DNA of 59,813 nt from Halothece sp964463655 (GTDB lineage: Bacteria > Cyanobacteriota > Cyanobacteriia > Cyanobacteriales > Rubidibacteraceae), in assembly GCA_964463655.1 (NCBI GenBank), contig CAYXDG010000012.1:1-59813 (forward strand), in the 5' to 3' direction. Shown in pieces: positions 32,412-40,663 of this stretch. The translations under genes were made by a program, and so were the position numbers. Below the pieces are notes generated by a model. It did not search any database. It had not been told where the DNA came from and saw nothing but the letters and a program-made list of their open reading frames with translations. How positions within the stretch are numbered: the first letter of the stretch is position 1; every line of letters begins with the position of its first letter.

Positions 32412-33731
32412 ATGTCTGAGTCAATGGAATTAATTATTCGTCGTGCTGAAATTTTACACCCCGATGGTCAGATTCAACAAGGAGATGTGGCGATCGCCCA
32501 AGGGAAAATTCAGGAAGTCGCTTCGGAAATCACGGAAAGCGCCCCTCAAGAAATCAAGGGGGAAGGATTCATCTTACTACCTGGTGTTATCGACCCCCAA
32601 GTTCATTTTCGTGAGCCAGGATTAGAACATAAAGAAGATTTATTTACCGCCAGTTGTGCTTGCGCGAGAGGGGGGGTAACATCGTTTTTGGAAATGCCCA
32701 ATACGCGACCCCTGACGATCGATCAAGCAGCAATGGATGATAAACTACAACGGGCCGCGCAGAAATGTTTGGTTAATTATGGCTTCTTTGTCGGAGCGAC
32801 AGGTGATAATCTAGAAGCCTTACAAACTGTTAATCCTGCTTGTGGAATTAAAATCTTTATGGGGTCAGCGCATGGGGCGCTGTTAGTTTCAGAAGAGGAA
32901 ACATTAGAACCTATTTTCGCACAGGGAAGCCGTTTGATTGCGGTTCATGCCGAAGATCAAGCCAGGATTGTACAGAGAAAAAAACAGTTTCAGGGTGCAA
33001 CTGATCCTGCTGTCCATTCTCAAATCCAAGATAACCAAGCAGCACTCAACGCCACAAAATTAGCCCTAAAACTGTCGAAACGTTATCAGAGACGATTACA
33101 CATCCTCCATCTTTCCACCGCCGAGGAAGCGCAATTATTGCGGGAAGACAAGCCAAGTTGGGTCACAGCGGAGGTCACCCCTCAACATTTATTGCTCAAT
33201 ACAGAAGCCTATCAGAAAATTGGAACACTGGCGCAGATGAATCCTCCTCTGCGATCGCGCTACGATAATGAAGTCCTCTGGCAAGCACTCTTAGATGGGG
33301 TCTTAGATTTGGTTGCAACTGATCATGCACCACACACCCTTGAAGAGAAAGCAAAAGGCTATCCCCACTCTCCTTCAGGAATGCCAGGAGTAGAAACCTC
33401 CCTAGCTTTGATGTTAACCCAAGCCAAGATGGGACGCTGTACAATCGCGCAAGTGAGTCATTGGCTTTCTACTAGCCCTGCAAAGGCCTATAATATCCCC
33501 AATAAGGGCGCGATCGCCCCTGGCTATGATGCTGACCTTGTTTTAGTTGACTTCAATCATTACGCTCCTGTTTTACGAGAGAAGATTGTGAGTAAGTGTG
33601 GCTGGAGTCCCTTTGAAGGATGGAATCTCACAGGTTGGGCCCAAACCACGATCGTTGGGGGACAAATCGCTTATCATCAGGGAAAGCTCTTCACTGAAGT
33701 CCGAGGAAAAGCCTTACGGTTTGATGGATAG
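32412..33731 (+). CDS. pyrC: Dihydroorotase (PyrC), with Gln in the first zinc motif
   Basis: Interconverts carbamoyl aspartate and dihydroorotate in pyrimidine synthesis. 439 residues of the class I amidohydrolase fold: LPGVIDPQVHFREPGLEHKE, TSFLEMPNTRPLTIDQA, CGIKIFMGSAHG (Lys), LIAVHAEDQ (His), LHILHLSTAEEAQLL (His) and LDLVATDHAPHTLEEKAKGY (Asp). The usual His-x-His at the first motif reads Gln-Val-His. The rest of the metal ligands are in place. I believe the Gln is shared by cyanobacterial homologues but cannot check. carA, an earlier step, is in the same window. Confidence 0.9.
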   Translation: MSESMELIIRRAEILHPDGQIQQGDVAIAQGKIQEVASEITESAPQEIKGEGFILLPGVIDPQVHFREPGLEHKEDLFTASCACARGGVTSFLEMPNTRPLTIDQAAMDDKLQRAAQKCLVNYGFFVGATGDNLEALQTVNPACGIKIFMGSAHGALLVSEEETLEPIFAQGSRLIAVHAEDQARIVQRKKQFQGATDPAVHSQIQDNQAALNATKLALKLSKRYQRRLHILHLSTAEEAQLLREDKPSWVTAEVTPQHLLLNTEAYQKIGTLAQMNPPLRSRYDNEVLWQALLDGVLDLVATDHAPHTLEEKAKGYPHSPSGMPGVETSLALMLTQAKMGRCTIAQVSHWLSTSPAKAYNIPNKGAIAPGYDADLVLVDFNHYAPVLREKIVSKCGWSPFEGWNLTGWAQTTIVGGQIAYHQGKLFTEVRGKALRFDG

Positions 33732-33823
33732 TTAGCTCAATTAAGAAATTAGGGGAATCAGTAACCAGTGACCAAATAACAAATAACGTAATTTGCTAAA
33801 ATGCCAAAACCTGATTTGTTTTA

Positions 33824-35071
33824 ATGATCCCTATGGTTAAAATTAACGAAAATTACCTCAAATTAAAAGCTGGTTATCTTTTCCCTGAAATCGCCCGTCG
33901 GGTGAATACCTTCGCTGAAGCGAATCCTGATGCACAAATTATTAAACTGGGCATTGGCGATGTGACTGAACCTTTGCCCCAAGCGTGCTGTGATGCAATG
34001 GCAAAAGCAGTGGCCCAAATGCGCGATCGCGCTACATTTAGAGGTTATGGCCCCGAACAAGGATTTGCATGGTTACGAGAAAAAATTGCTCAATATGACT
34101 ATCAAAGTCGCGGTTGTGATATCTCGGCTGATGAAATCTTTGTCTCAGATGGCTCAAAATGCGACACAGGGAATATTTTAGACATCTTAGGGAATGATAA
34201 CGCGATCGCGGTGACTGACCCTGTTTATCCCGTTTATGTGGATACCAATGTGATGGCTGGTCACACAGGAGAAGCCAATGATGAGGGAAAATATGAGGGG
34301 TTAGTTTATATCCCGATCACGGCTGAAAATAACTTTACAGCCAAAATTCCCACAGATCAAAACATTGATTTAATCTATCTCTGTTTCCCCAATAATCCCA
34401 CAGGAGCCGTCGCCACAAAAGAACATTTGCAAGCCTGGGTAGATTATGCAAACGGTGTGGATGCCCTGATTTTGTTTGATTCAGCCTATGAAGCGTATAT
34501 TACTGATCCGAATCTTCCTCATTCGATTTATGAAGTAGAAGGGGCGAAAAACTGCGCGATTGAGTTTCGGTCTTTCTCGAAAAATGCAGGTTTTACAGGG
34601 ACTCGTTGCGCCTATACAGTCATTCCCAAAAACCTGAGAGCAAAGACTTCCGATGGCTCAGAGGTTGAGATTTGGCAACTGTGGAATCGTCGCCACTCTA
34701 CTAAGTTTAATGGCGTTTCCTATATTGTGCAACGAGGAGCAGAAGCCGTGTATTCTGAACAAGGTCAAGCAGAAGTCAAACGCTTAATCAACTTCTATCT
34801 GGAAAACGCCCAAATCATCCGCGAGAAACTTACCGCAGCAGGATTAACCGTTTATGGGGGAATCCACGCACCTTATATTTGGGTGAAAGCACCTGAAGGA
34901 CTTTCCAGTTGGGATTTATTTGATAAATTGTTGTATTCGGCTAATATTGTGGGAACGCCAGGGTCTGGGTTTGGTGCGGCAGGAGAAGGCTATTTTCGGA
35001 TTTCAGCTTTTAACAGTCGGGAAAATGTCAATGAAGCCATGAGACGCATTACTGAGAATCTCAAGGTGTAG
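33824..35071 (+). CDS. dapL: LL-diaminopimelate aminotransferase
   Basis: Converts tetrahydrodipicolinate directly to LL-diaminopimelate, the plant/cyanobacterial shortcut to lysine and peptidoglycan. 415 residues. Class I aminotransferase features: IIKLGIGDVTEPLPQACCDA, RGYGPEQGFAWLREKIAQYD, IYLCFPNNPTGAVATKEHLQ and the PLP Lys in FRSFSKNAGFTGTRCAYTVI. The start could be 33824 or 33833 (MVKINENYL); family members begin with the latter. CAAATAACAAATAAC heptamers lie about 40 bp upstream. Confidence 0.95.
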   Translation: MIPMVKINENYLKLKAGYLFPEIARRVNTFAEANPDAQIIKLGIGDVTEPLPQACCDAMAKAVAQMRDRATFRGYGPEQGFAWLREKIAQYDYQSRGCDISADEIFVSDGSKCDTGNILDILGNDNAIAVTDPVYPVYVDTNVMAGHTGEANDEGKYEGLVYIPITAENNFTAKIPTDQNIDLIYLCFPNNPTGAVATKEHLQAWVDYANGVDALILFDSAYEAYITDPNLPHSIYEVEGAKNCAIEFRSFSKNAGFTGTRCAYTVIPKNLRAKTSDGSEVEIWQLWNRRHSTKFNGVSYIVQRGAEAVYSEQGQAEVKRLINFYLENAQIIREKLTAAGLTVYGGIHAPYIWVKAPEGLSSWDLFDKLLYSANIVGTPGSGFGAAGEGYFRISAFNSRENVNEAMRRITENLKV

Positions 35072-35090
35072 ATGGGGGTCAATCTGGTGA

Positions 35091-35135
35091 TTGCACGATC
35101 GCGCTCTCGATCATTCAGGGAGCGCGATCGTGCAA
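35091..35135. terminator. 15-bp perfect inverted repeat after dapL
   Basis: TTGCACGATCGCGCT (35091-35105) and AGCGCGATCGTGCAA (35121-35135) are perfectly complementary around a 15-base loop, 19 bases after the dapL stop. The arms carry HIP1-like GCGATCG cores. It is strong as RNA, but the following TCCTTTGG is a poor T-run. Confidence 0.6.
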
Positions 35136-35152
35136 TCCTTTGGTCAAACCTT

Positions 35153-35296
35153 CTAAATCACACCCTCAATGAAATCAACAATATCAGCACCAGTGATGCG
35201 GGTAGCTCCTGCTGCATCCAAATCGAGAGCACCTTGGACAATCCCTTCCACCATAGGTTCTGGGTCAAGGAAGGGACTGTCAGCGACGGACTTAAA
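35153..35296 (-). pseudogene. Orphan 3' coding fragment of an unidentified gene
   Basis: On the minus strand an open frame with coding-like composition runs from 35296 to TAG at 35153-35155: FKSVADSPFLDPEPMVEGIV, QGALDLDAAGATRITGADIV, DFIEGVI. It is bounded upstream by an in-frame TAG at 35297-35299 and has no start codon. It looks like the C-terminal end of a lost gene. I do not recognise the protein. Confidence 0.35.
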
Positions 35297-35415
35297 CTAT
35301 AGCAATTTCCGGCTGTTAAAACTTTCGAGAAATTGCCCGATCGCGTTCTGGTTAACTCACTGCCACTAAGGACAGTTGAAAGATATCTTCGTTAAAGGTT
35401 AAAATAGCAGCGTTT

Positions 35416-35502
35416 GGAGAGGTGGCAGAGTGGTTGATTGCGGCGGTCTCGAAAACCGCTAGGGGTGCAAGCTCCTCGGGGGTTCGAATCCCCCCCTCTC
35501 CG
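35416..35502 (+). tRNA. trnS-CGA: tRNA-Ser (anticodon CGA)
   Basis: 87 bases with a 7-bp acceptor stem GGAGAGG/CCTCTCC, discriminator G, D-arm, anticodon loop CTCGAAA (anticodon CGA, reads UCG), a long variable arm (AGGGGTGCAAGCTCCT, class II tRNA) and T-arm GGGGGTTCGAATCCCCC. The 3' CCA is not encoded (GTA follows). Confidence 0.95.
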
Positions 35503-35512
35503 TAGCCATGAA

Positions 35513-35668
35513 TCAAAAAAGAGGCGCTGCGATCAAGTTTCCAACGAAGACGATAAAGCCAAAAAGATCGGTAAAGGTCAGTTTTAGCCCTAGCAACGTC
35601 TGAAAATATACCCCCCAGTGGCGGTTAAATTTTGAATCCAACCGACAATCGTGCCTAGTAATCCACTG
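35513..35668 (-). pseudogene. Orphan 3' fragment of a membrane-protein gene
   Basis: The minus-strand frame from 35668 to TGA at 35513-35515 reads QWITRHDCRLDSKFNRHWGV, YFQTLLGLKLTFTDLFGFIV, FVGNLIAAPLF. Its last 35 residues look like a membrane helix region. It is cut by an in-frame TAA at 35669-35671 and has no start. It lies 10 bases beyond tRNA-Ser. Not identified. Confidence 0.3.
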
Positions 35669-35857
35669 TTATGAGGAACTTATACAAACCTAGACAAGTT
35701 TTCCAGAAACCTGACTCTGCTTGAAGTCCACTTCCTGCTTCCTTCCACAAGGGTTCTTTCTAGTAACGTCGGCGTTTTAAGCCAAAATTCAGCCAACTGA
35801 ATTGGATTAAGTTTAAATATCCTTAAGATGATAGCATCAAAAAACTTGCATAGAGGA

Positions 35858-35899
35858 CTCATAAGCCCTTGGTCGCGTGTTCAAATCACGCCTGAGCCA
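35858..35899 (+). pseudogene. Orphan 3' part of a CAT-anticodon tRNA (attachment-site-like)
   Basis: It begins at an anticodon loop CTCATAA (anticodon CAT at 35860-35862) and continues through GCCCTTGGTC, a perfect T-arm GCGTG-TTCAAAT-CACGC and acceptor strand CTGAGCC plus A. The sequence 5' of the loop (GAGGA) no longer pairs with GCCCT, and no 5' half (GGCTCAG...) is nearby. Loss exactly at the anticodon loop is what site-specific integration into a tRNA gene leaves behind. Confidence 0.6.
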
Positions 35900-36311
35900 T
35901 AAGCCTTTAATATATTACTAATACAGTTATCCCATTTTTATCCAGTATAGTGTTATCTAATAAAAGATTCCTATCAGACTTATCGCAATTGATAACAAAA
36001 ACTGATAGCTAACGGTTGAATGATTATAGCGTTAGGGTTTGCTGAATTAGTCTAGAAACAAAACGAGATCGTGACATTTTCGAGAAGAAACGTTGCACTT
36101 ATTTACCTCACATTAAAAACCCCCTATTTAAACAAAAATAAACCTTGTCTTGCTTGTGTTTTTTTTAGCACATTGGAGCTTTAATCCAATGGAATCAATT
36201 AACTAAACCTTCTTTTATTGTTAAAGATTTCTAGCCCACAAGATAACATTCTGTTAATCTGATTAACTTACACTGAGATCGTCTTGAAAAAAAAATGAGA
36301 AAAATTTAATC
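35900..36311. other. AT-rich region upstream of the alkaline phosphatase gene
   Basis: About 410 bp without a gene. It includes an A-rich run just before the ATG at 36312, no clear Shine-Dalgarno, and two TTAA-containing octamers at 36253-36269 that may be a Pho box. Confidence 0.5.
36253..36269 (+). promoter_or_regulatory. Possible Pho-box half pair
   Basis: GTTAATCT (36253-36260) and ATTAACTT (36262-36269) resemble the cyanobacterial Pho-box octamer (C/T)TTAA(C/T)(C/T)(A/T). The spacing is 9 rather than the usual 11 bases and the first base of each deviates. Position (43 bp before a phosphatase gene) makes it plausible; the match is weak. Confidence 0.3.
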
Positions 36312-39300
36312 ATGGCAGGCAATAACGTTATTTTCATTCACCCCGATGGTGCGGGTCCCGCACACTGGGCGCTGGCTCGTTTAGCAACCGAAGGCCCCGA
36401 TGGTCGTATCAACTGGGACGAAATGACTGAGGCGAGTGTTTATCTTGGTCATCTTGACGATCAAATTGGCGCGACTTCCAATGCTGGTGCTGTAGCCCAC
36501 GCTTATGGAATTAAACCTGTAGCTCCTAGTTTTGGCTTCGATGAAAATGGTGATCCTTATCAATCCCTTTCTGAGTTACAAGGGCAACTACAAAATGGAG
36601 CCGAGTCTGGTTCTACCATTATGCAAGAAGCCATTGCCGCTGGCAGACCGACTGCGGTGATTCAATCTGGCTTTATCGCTGAACCCGGAACTGGTGTTTT
36701 CCTCGCGGACGCAGAGAGTAGAGGCGACAGAGAAGGCATTACCGCTCAAATCGTTGAGTCTGGTGCTGATGTCATTCTCGGTGCGGGAGAGATTGACTAT
36801 CTCCCAGAAGGAACGACTGGTTTCTTTGGGGAAGAAGGAACTCGTACTGATGGACGTAACCTAATTGAAGAAGCAGAAGCATTAGGCTATGAAGTGGTCT
36901 TCACGCGGGAACAGTTAGAAGCGCTTCCTGCTGATACCGAAAGAGTTTTAGGGATTTTTGCTGCTGATGATACCTATAACGACTTAACCGAACAAGAGCT
37001 AAAAGATCAAGGCTTCTTTGACCCCAGCTTACCCCTTAGCGAGCAACTGATCACCTACGGTCAAGACCCTGATGGAGATGGCGTTTTTACTGATCCTCCT
37101 ACGGTTGGAGAGATGATGGAGTTCACTCTGGGCTTAGATAAATTTACTCAAGCCGAAGATGGATTCTTCATTGTTGCTGAAGAAGAAGGAACTGACAACC
37201 TTGGCAACGACAACAATGCCGCAGGGACTTTAGATGCAACCCTAAGAGCAGATGCCATGATTGGTGCTGCTATCGACTTTGTGGATAATGTTGACCCCAA
37301 TACTTTAATCATCACCGCTGCTGACAGTGCTGCTGGTGGTTTACAGCTTGATGACAAATCTGGCGATACCGTTGGCACCAACTTCCGTCAGCCTTCCTTT
37401 GATGACTTAGAAGGAAATGTTGCGGTTCCGGGGTTTGAGCGCAGTGGTCAACAGGTTTTTGCCTACGAAGTGCCTTTAGACGGTCAAACGGGTAACGATA
37501 CCGAACCTTTTGTCACGGGCGCTCCTGATGCCAATGGTGATATTTTTGAATTTGGTGCAGCTTGGGCAACCTTCAGTGACGTTTTTGGCAGCATTGTCAC
37601 TAAAACCTATGGTCTCAATGCTGACAAAATCAACTCCACCATTGACAACACTGGGGTATATCGCTTGATGTACGAAACCCTGTTCGATGTGGAACTGGAC
37701 TCCCCCGAAGGCGTTCCCGATGACTTTGAGATTGAGCAACCCCCAGAGCCAACTCAAGAAACAGGTAACGTCATCTTTATTCACCCTGATGGCACTAGCC
37801 CTTCTCACTACGCTGCTGCTCGTTTTGCCACTGTGGGAACCGATGGTCGTCTGAACTGGGATAACATGACCGAAGCCAGTGTCTATCTCGGTCACATGGA
37901 CAATACTATTGCTGGTACATCTAATGGCGGGGCTGTGGCTCATGCGTTTGGAATTAAACCTTTTTCTGGCAGTTTCGGATTAGACCCAGAAGGCAATCCT
38001 TACACTTCTTTATCTGGAAAAGAAGGCACAACGATTTTAGAAGAAGCGCAAGCAGCAGGAAAAGCCATTGGTGTTGTCCAGTCTGGCTTTATCGCAGAAC
38101 CGGGTACTGGCGTTTTCCTCGCTGATGTGGAAAGTCGGGGTGATACCGAAGCGATTACGGCTGAGGTTTTAGAATCGGGTGCAGAGGTCATTCTCGGTGG
38201 TGGTGAAACCGATTATCTCCCTGTTGGAACAGTTGGAGTCTTTGGTCAGGAAGGAACTCGCGAAGATGGTCGCAACCTGATTGAAGAAGCAGAAAACATG
38301 GGTTATACCGTTGTCTTCACTCGCGAAGAACTGCAAGCTGTTGATCCTGCCGAAACTGACAAACTTCTGGGCATCTTTGCGGCTCGTGATACCTACAATG
38401 ACACTTTTGAAGACGATCTCCGCGCTCAAGGATTAGTTGAAGACAATGGAGATTTGATCTACTACGGTCAACCTCCCGAAAATCCCAATCCTCCCACGAT
38501 TGCAGAAATGACTGAGGTCGCTTTATCGATTCTGTCTCAAGACGAAGATGGCTTCATGTTAGTTGCTGAGGAAGAGGGAACCGATAACTTCCCCAACAAT
38601 GGCAACGCTAGCGGTGGCCTTGAGGCAACCATTCGCGCTGATGCAGCCATTGGTGTTGCTCAAGAGTTTATCAAAAACCAAGACCCCAACACCTTACTGA
38701 TTACAGCGGCTGACAGTGATGCCAATGGGCTTGAGGTGGAAGATGTTGATGCTGATGCTGAAACCGTAGGCTTTGATGATGTCCAAACCAGAGGTGAGAT
38801 TATCTTTCCTTTCGATGGTCAAACTGGTTCTGATACTGCACCCTTCCAAACCGGTGCGCCTGATGCTGATGGGGACGATTTCCAATTTGCACTTGTCTCT
38901 GCTGGTTTAGCTGATTTTGCTGGTTCAATTGTTTCCAAAGCCTTCGGCATGAATGCAGAAACTTTACCAACCACTGCGGACAATACCGATATCTATCGCA
39001 CCATGTATCGCACGCTCTTCGGGGTAGAAGCGGAAGAGGTTGCTAATTCTCAACTCGGATTTGGCAGCACTGGCGATGATGAGATTGATTTGGAACTTGA
39101 TCCTGTTTTAGACGGTGCAGCAGACTTAGCCTTCACAGGTGCTGGAAGCGACTTAATTGATCTCAGTAGCTCTGTGTTTGGTCAAAACCGCGCTTATGCT
39201 GGTTCTGACAGTGATGAGTTATTTGCAAGCAAGAACGATCGCCTCTTTGGTGGCGCTGGTAACGATATCTTAGATTTAACCCTCAGCGAAGGTGGTAACC

Positions 39301-39665
39301 GCGCTTATGGTGGCGATGGTGATGATGACTTCTTCAATGGTAATGACGATCGCTTAGTTGGCGGAGAAGGCAGCGATCGCTTCTTCCTCGCTGAAGAAAG
39401 TGGCGCTAGTGTTGTTACGGGTGGTGCTGATGCTGACCAATTCTGGATTGCTAATGCAGGTATCCCAATGGAAGCGAACACCATCACTGACTTTACTTCT
39501 GGGGAAGATGTTCTTGGGGTTGCTGGAATCGGTGCGTCCTTTGATGCTCTTGCGCTTTCTCAAGACGGAGACAATGCTTTAATCGGTTTCGGTGGCGATG
39601 ATTTAGCTGTTTTACTCAATTTTGATAGCTCTGCTCTGAGTGCAGACGACTTCGTATTTGTCTAA
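36312..39665 (+). CDS. Double-domain atypical alkaline phosphatase with C-terminal RTX repeats
   Basis: 1117 residues. Two tandem phosphatase domains (about 1-475 and 485-910) each begin NVIFIHPDG and carry (G/A)TSNxGAVAHAxGIKP, AVIQSGFIAEPGTGVFLAD-like, AEEEGTDN and ITAADS segments. They are the cyanobacterial atypical PhoA-like type. The nucleophile Ser sits in TSN instead of DSA. From about residue 918 come RTX-like repeats (GGAGNDILDL, GGDGDDDFFNG, GGEGSDRFFLAEE) and a secretion-like end (ITDFTSGEDVLGV). There is no signal peptide, so type I secretion is likely. Metal ligands differ from E. coli PhoA (see findings). Ends at a strong terminator. Confidence 0.88.
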   Translation: MAGNNVIFIHPDGAGPAHWALARLATEGPDGRINWDEMTEASVYLGHLDDQIGATSNAGAVAHAYGIKPVAPSFGFDENGDPYQSLSELQGQLQNGAESGSTIMQEAIAAGRPTAVIQSGFIAEPGTGVFLADAESRGDREGITAQIVESGADVILGAGEIDYLPEGTTGFFGEEGTRTDGRNLIEEAEALGYEVVFTREQLEALPADTERVLGIFAADDTYNDLTEQELKDQGFFDPSLPLSEQLITYGQDPDGDGVFTDPPTVGEMMEFTLGLDKFTQAEDGFFIVAEEEGTDNLGNDNNAAGTLDATLRADAMIGAAIDFVDNVDPNTLIITAADSAAGGLQLDDKSGDTVGTNFRQPSFDDLEGNVAVPGFERSGQQVFAYEVPLDGQTGNDTEPFVTGAPDANGDIFEFGAAWATFSDVFGSIVTKTYGLNADKINSTIDNTGVYRLMYETLFDVELDSPEGVPDDFEIEQPPEPTQETGNVIFIHPDGTSPSHYAAARFATVGTDGRLNWDNMTEASVYLGHMDNTIAGTSNGGAVAHAFGIKPFSGSFGLDPEGNPYTSLSGKEGTTILEEAQAAGKAIGVVQSGFIAEPGTGVFLADVESRGDTEAITAEVLESGAEVILGGGETDYLPVGTVGVFGQEGTREDGRNLIEEAENMGYTVVFTREELQAVDPAETDKLLGIFAARDTYNDTFEDDLRAQGLVEDNGDLIYYGQPPENPNPPTIAEMTEVALSILSQDEDGFMLVAEEEGTDNFPNNGNASGGLEATIRADAAIGVAQEFIKNQDPNTLLITAADSDANGLEVEDVDADAETVGFDDVQTRGEIIFPFDGQTGSDTAPFQTGAPDADGDDFQFALVSAGLADFAGSIVSKAFGMNAETLPTTADNTDIYRTMYRTLFGVEAEEVANSQLGFGSTGDDEIDLELDPVLDGAADLAFTGAGSDLIDLSSSVFGQNRAYAGSDSDELFASKNDRLFGGAGNDILDLTLSEGGNRAYGGDGDDDFFNGNDDRLVGGEGSDRFFLAEESGASVVTGGADADQFWIANAGIPMEANTITDFTSGEDVLGVAGIGASFDALALSQDGDNALIGFGGDDLAVLLNFDSSALSADDFVFV

Positions 39666-39694
39666 TCCTTTTCTTTAACGACAATAATTGAGGA

Positions 39695-39728
39695 AACCTC
39701 ACTCCCTATCCTTGGGGTGGGGTTTTTT
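39695..39728 (+). terminator. Intrinsic terminator of the phosphatase gene
   Basis: AACCTCACTCC (39695-39705) pairs with GGGGTGGGGTT (39714-39724), including G-T pairs, and is followed by TTTTTT-type tract to 39728. Confidence 0.8.
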
Positions 39729-39844
39729 CCTAGATTCAGCCACGGAGAGGGTTTAAAAATAAATTTTGATTCTGCTTCCATCATAACATACAGTTTTCAT
39801 AAATAAGTTAAGTTTTGTTAAATCTTGTTTGGCGATCGATCCCC

Positions 39845-40654
39845 CTATGAACTCACTTGTTCTAACACGCGATTGAGTTTTCCGCTTTGATACCCTTCTA
39901 AATCGAGGGTGACAAACAAGAATCCTAATTCTTGAAACTTCTTCGTGATCGCAGATAAATCTGTTTGCAACACAAACTCTTTAATTTTATCAGGAGGAAG
40001 CTCAATGCGTGCGGTATCCCCTGCTGAGCGCACTCGCAGATAATTCCATCCCTGCTGACGTAAATACACTTCTGCTCTCCCCACTCGTTGCAGTTTAGCG
40101 ACAGTAATTTTTTCACCATAGGGAAAACGAGAGCTTAAGCAGGGTTGTGAGGGTTTATCCCACCAAGGAAGTCCTAATTTTTTAGTTATTTCTCTCACTT
40201 CTTTTTTTGTGATTCCAACTTCTGCTAAAGGCGATCGCGCACCGCTTTCTTTTGCTGCTTGAATGCCAGGTCGATAATCTTTTAAATCATCTGCATTCAC
40301 CCCATCGATAACATAGGGGTAACCTCTCTCCAGCGCGAGGGGTTTTAAGGTGTTGTGGAGTTCACTTTTACAGAAGTAGCAGCGATTGACAGGGTTAGAG
40401 GTATAATTGGGATCGTCCATCTCATGGGTTTCGACTAACTCATGGCGTATCCCAATGATCTCTGTTTGGGTTTGTGCGTCATCTAATTCTTCGGGAAGCA
40501 GAGACGGAGAAACCGCCGTGACAGCGAGGGCATTTTCCCCAAGGACATCATAGGCTACTTTGGCGACTAAAGTGCTGTCAATTCCCCCAGAATAAGCGAT
40601 TAAGGCGCTTCCTATCTCTTCAAATAAGGTTTTGAGTTGCGTTAGTTTATCCAT
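39845..40654 (-). CDS. larE: ATP-dependent sacrificial sulfur transferase LarE
   Basis: 269 residues of the PP-loop family. LarE donates sulfur from its own Cys in making the nickel-pincer nucleotide cofactor. The PP-loop is ALIAYSGGIDSTLVAKVAYD; NRCYFCKSELHN and DGVNADDLKDYRPG follow; the sacrificial Cys is in WWDKPSQPCLSSRFPYGEKI. No larB or larC is in the window, so a cofactor role here is unproven. It directly precedes an ABC permease gene's 3' end (9-bp gap), same strand. Confidence 0.88.
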   Translation of the reverse strand: MDKLTQLKTLFEEIGSALIAYSGGIDSTLVAKVAYDVLGENALAVTAVSPSLLPEELDDAQTQTEIIGIRHELVETHEMDDPNYTSNPVNRCYFCKSELHNTLKPLALERGYPYVIDGVNADDLKDYRPGIQAAKESGARSPLAEVGITKKEVREITKKLGLPWWDKPSQPCLSSRFPYGEKITVAKLQRVGRAEVYLRQQGWNYLRVRSAGDTARIELPPDKIKEFVLQTDLSAITKKFQELGFLFVTLDLEGYQSGKLNRVLEQVSS

Positions 40655-40663
40655 TTTTTGGCA

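Noticed and set aside
35091..35135. Tail of HIP1 sites as a CRISPR or iteron array
   Set aside because: Only one inverted pair is present, with no repeated spacer structure. HIP1 is scattered genome-wide in cyanobacteria.
35680..35862. 60-codon minus-strand frame (MSPLCKFFDAIILRIF...)
   Set aside because: Possible transposase or gene debris, but I find no motif, and its end overlaps the tRNA fragment region.
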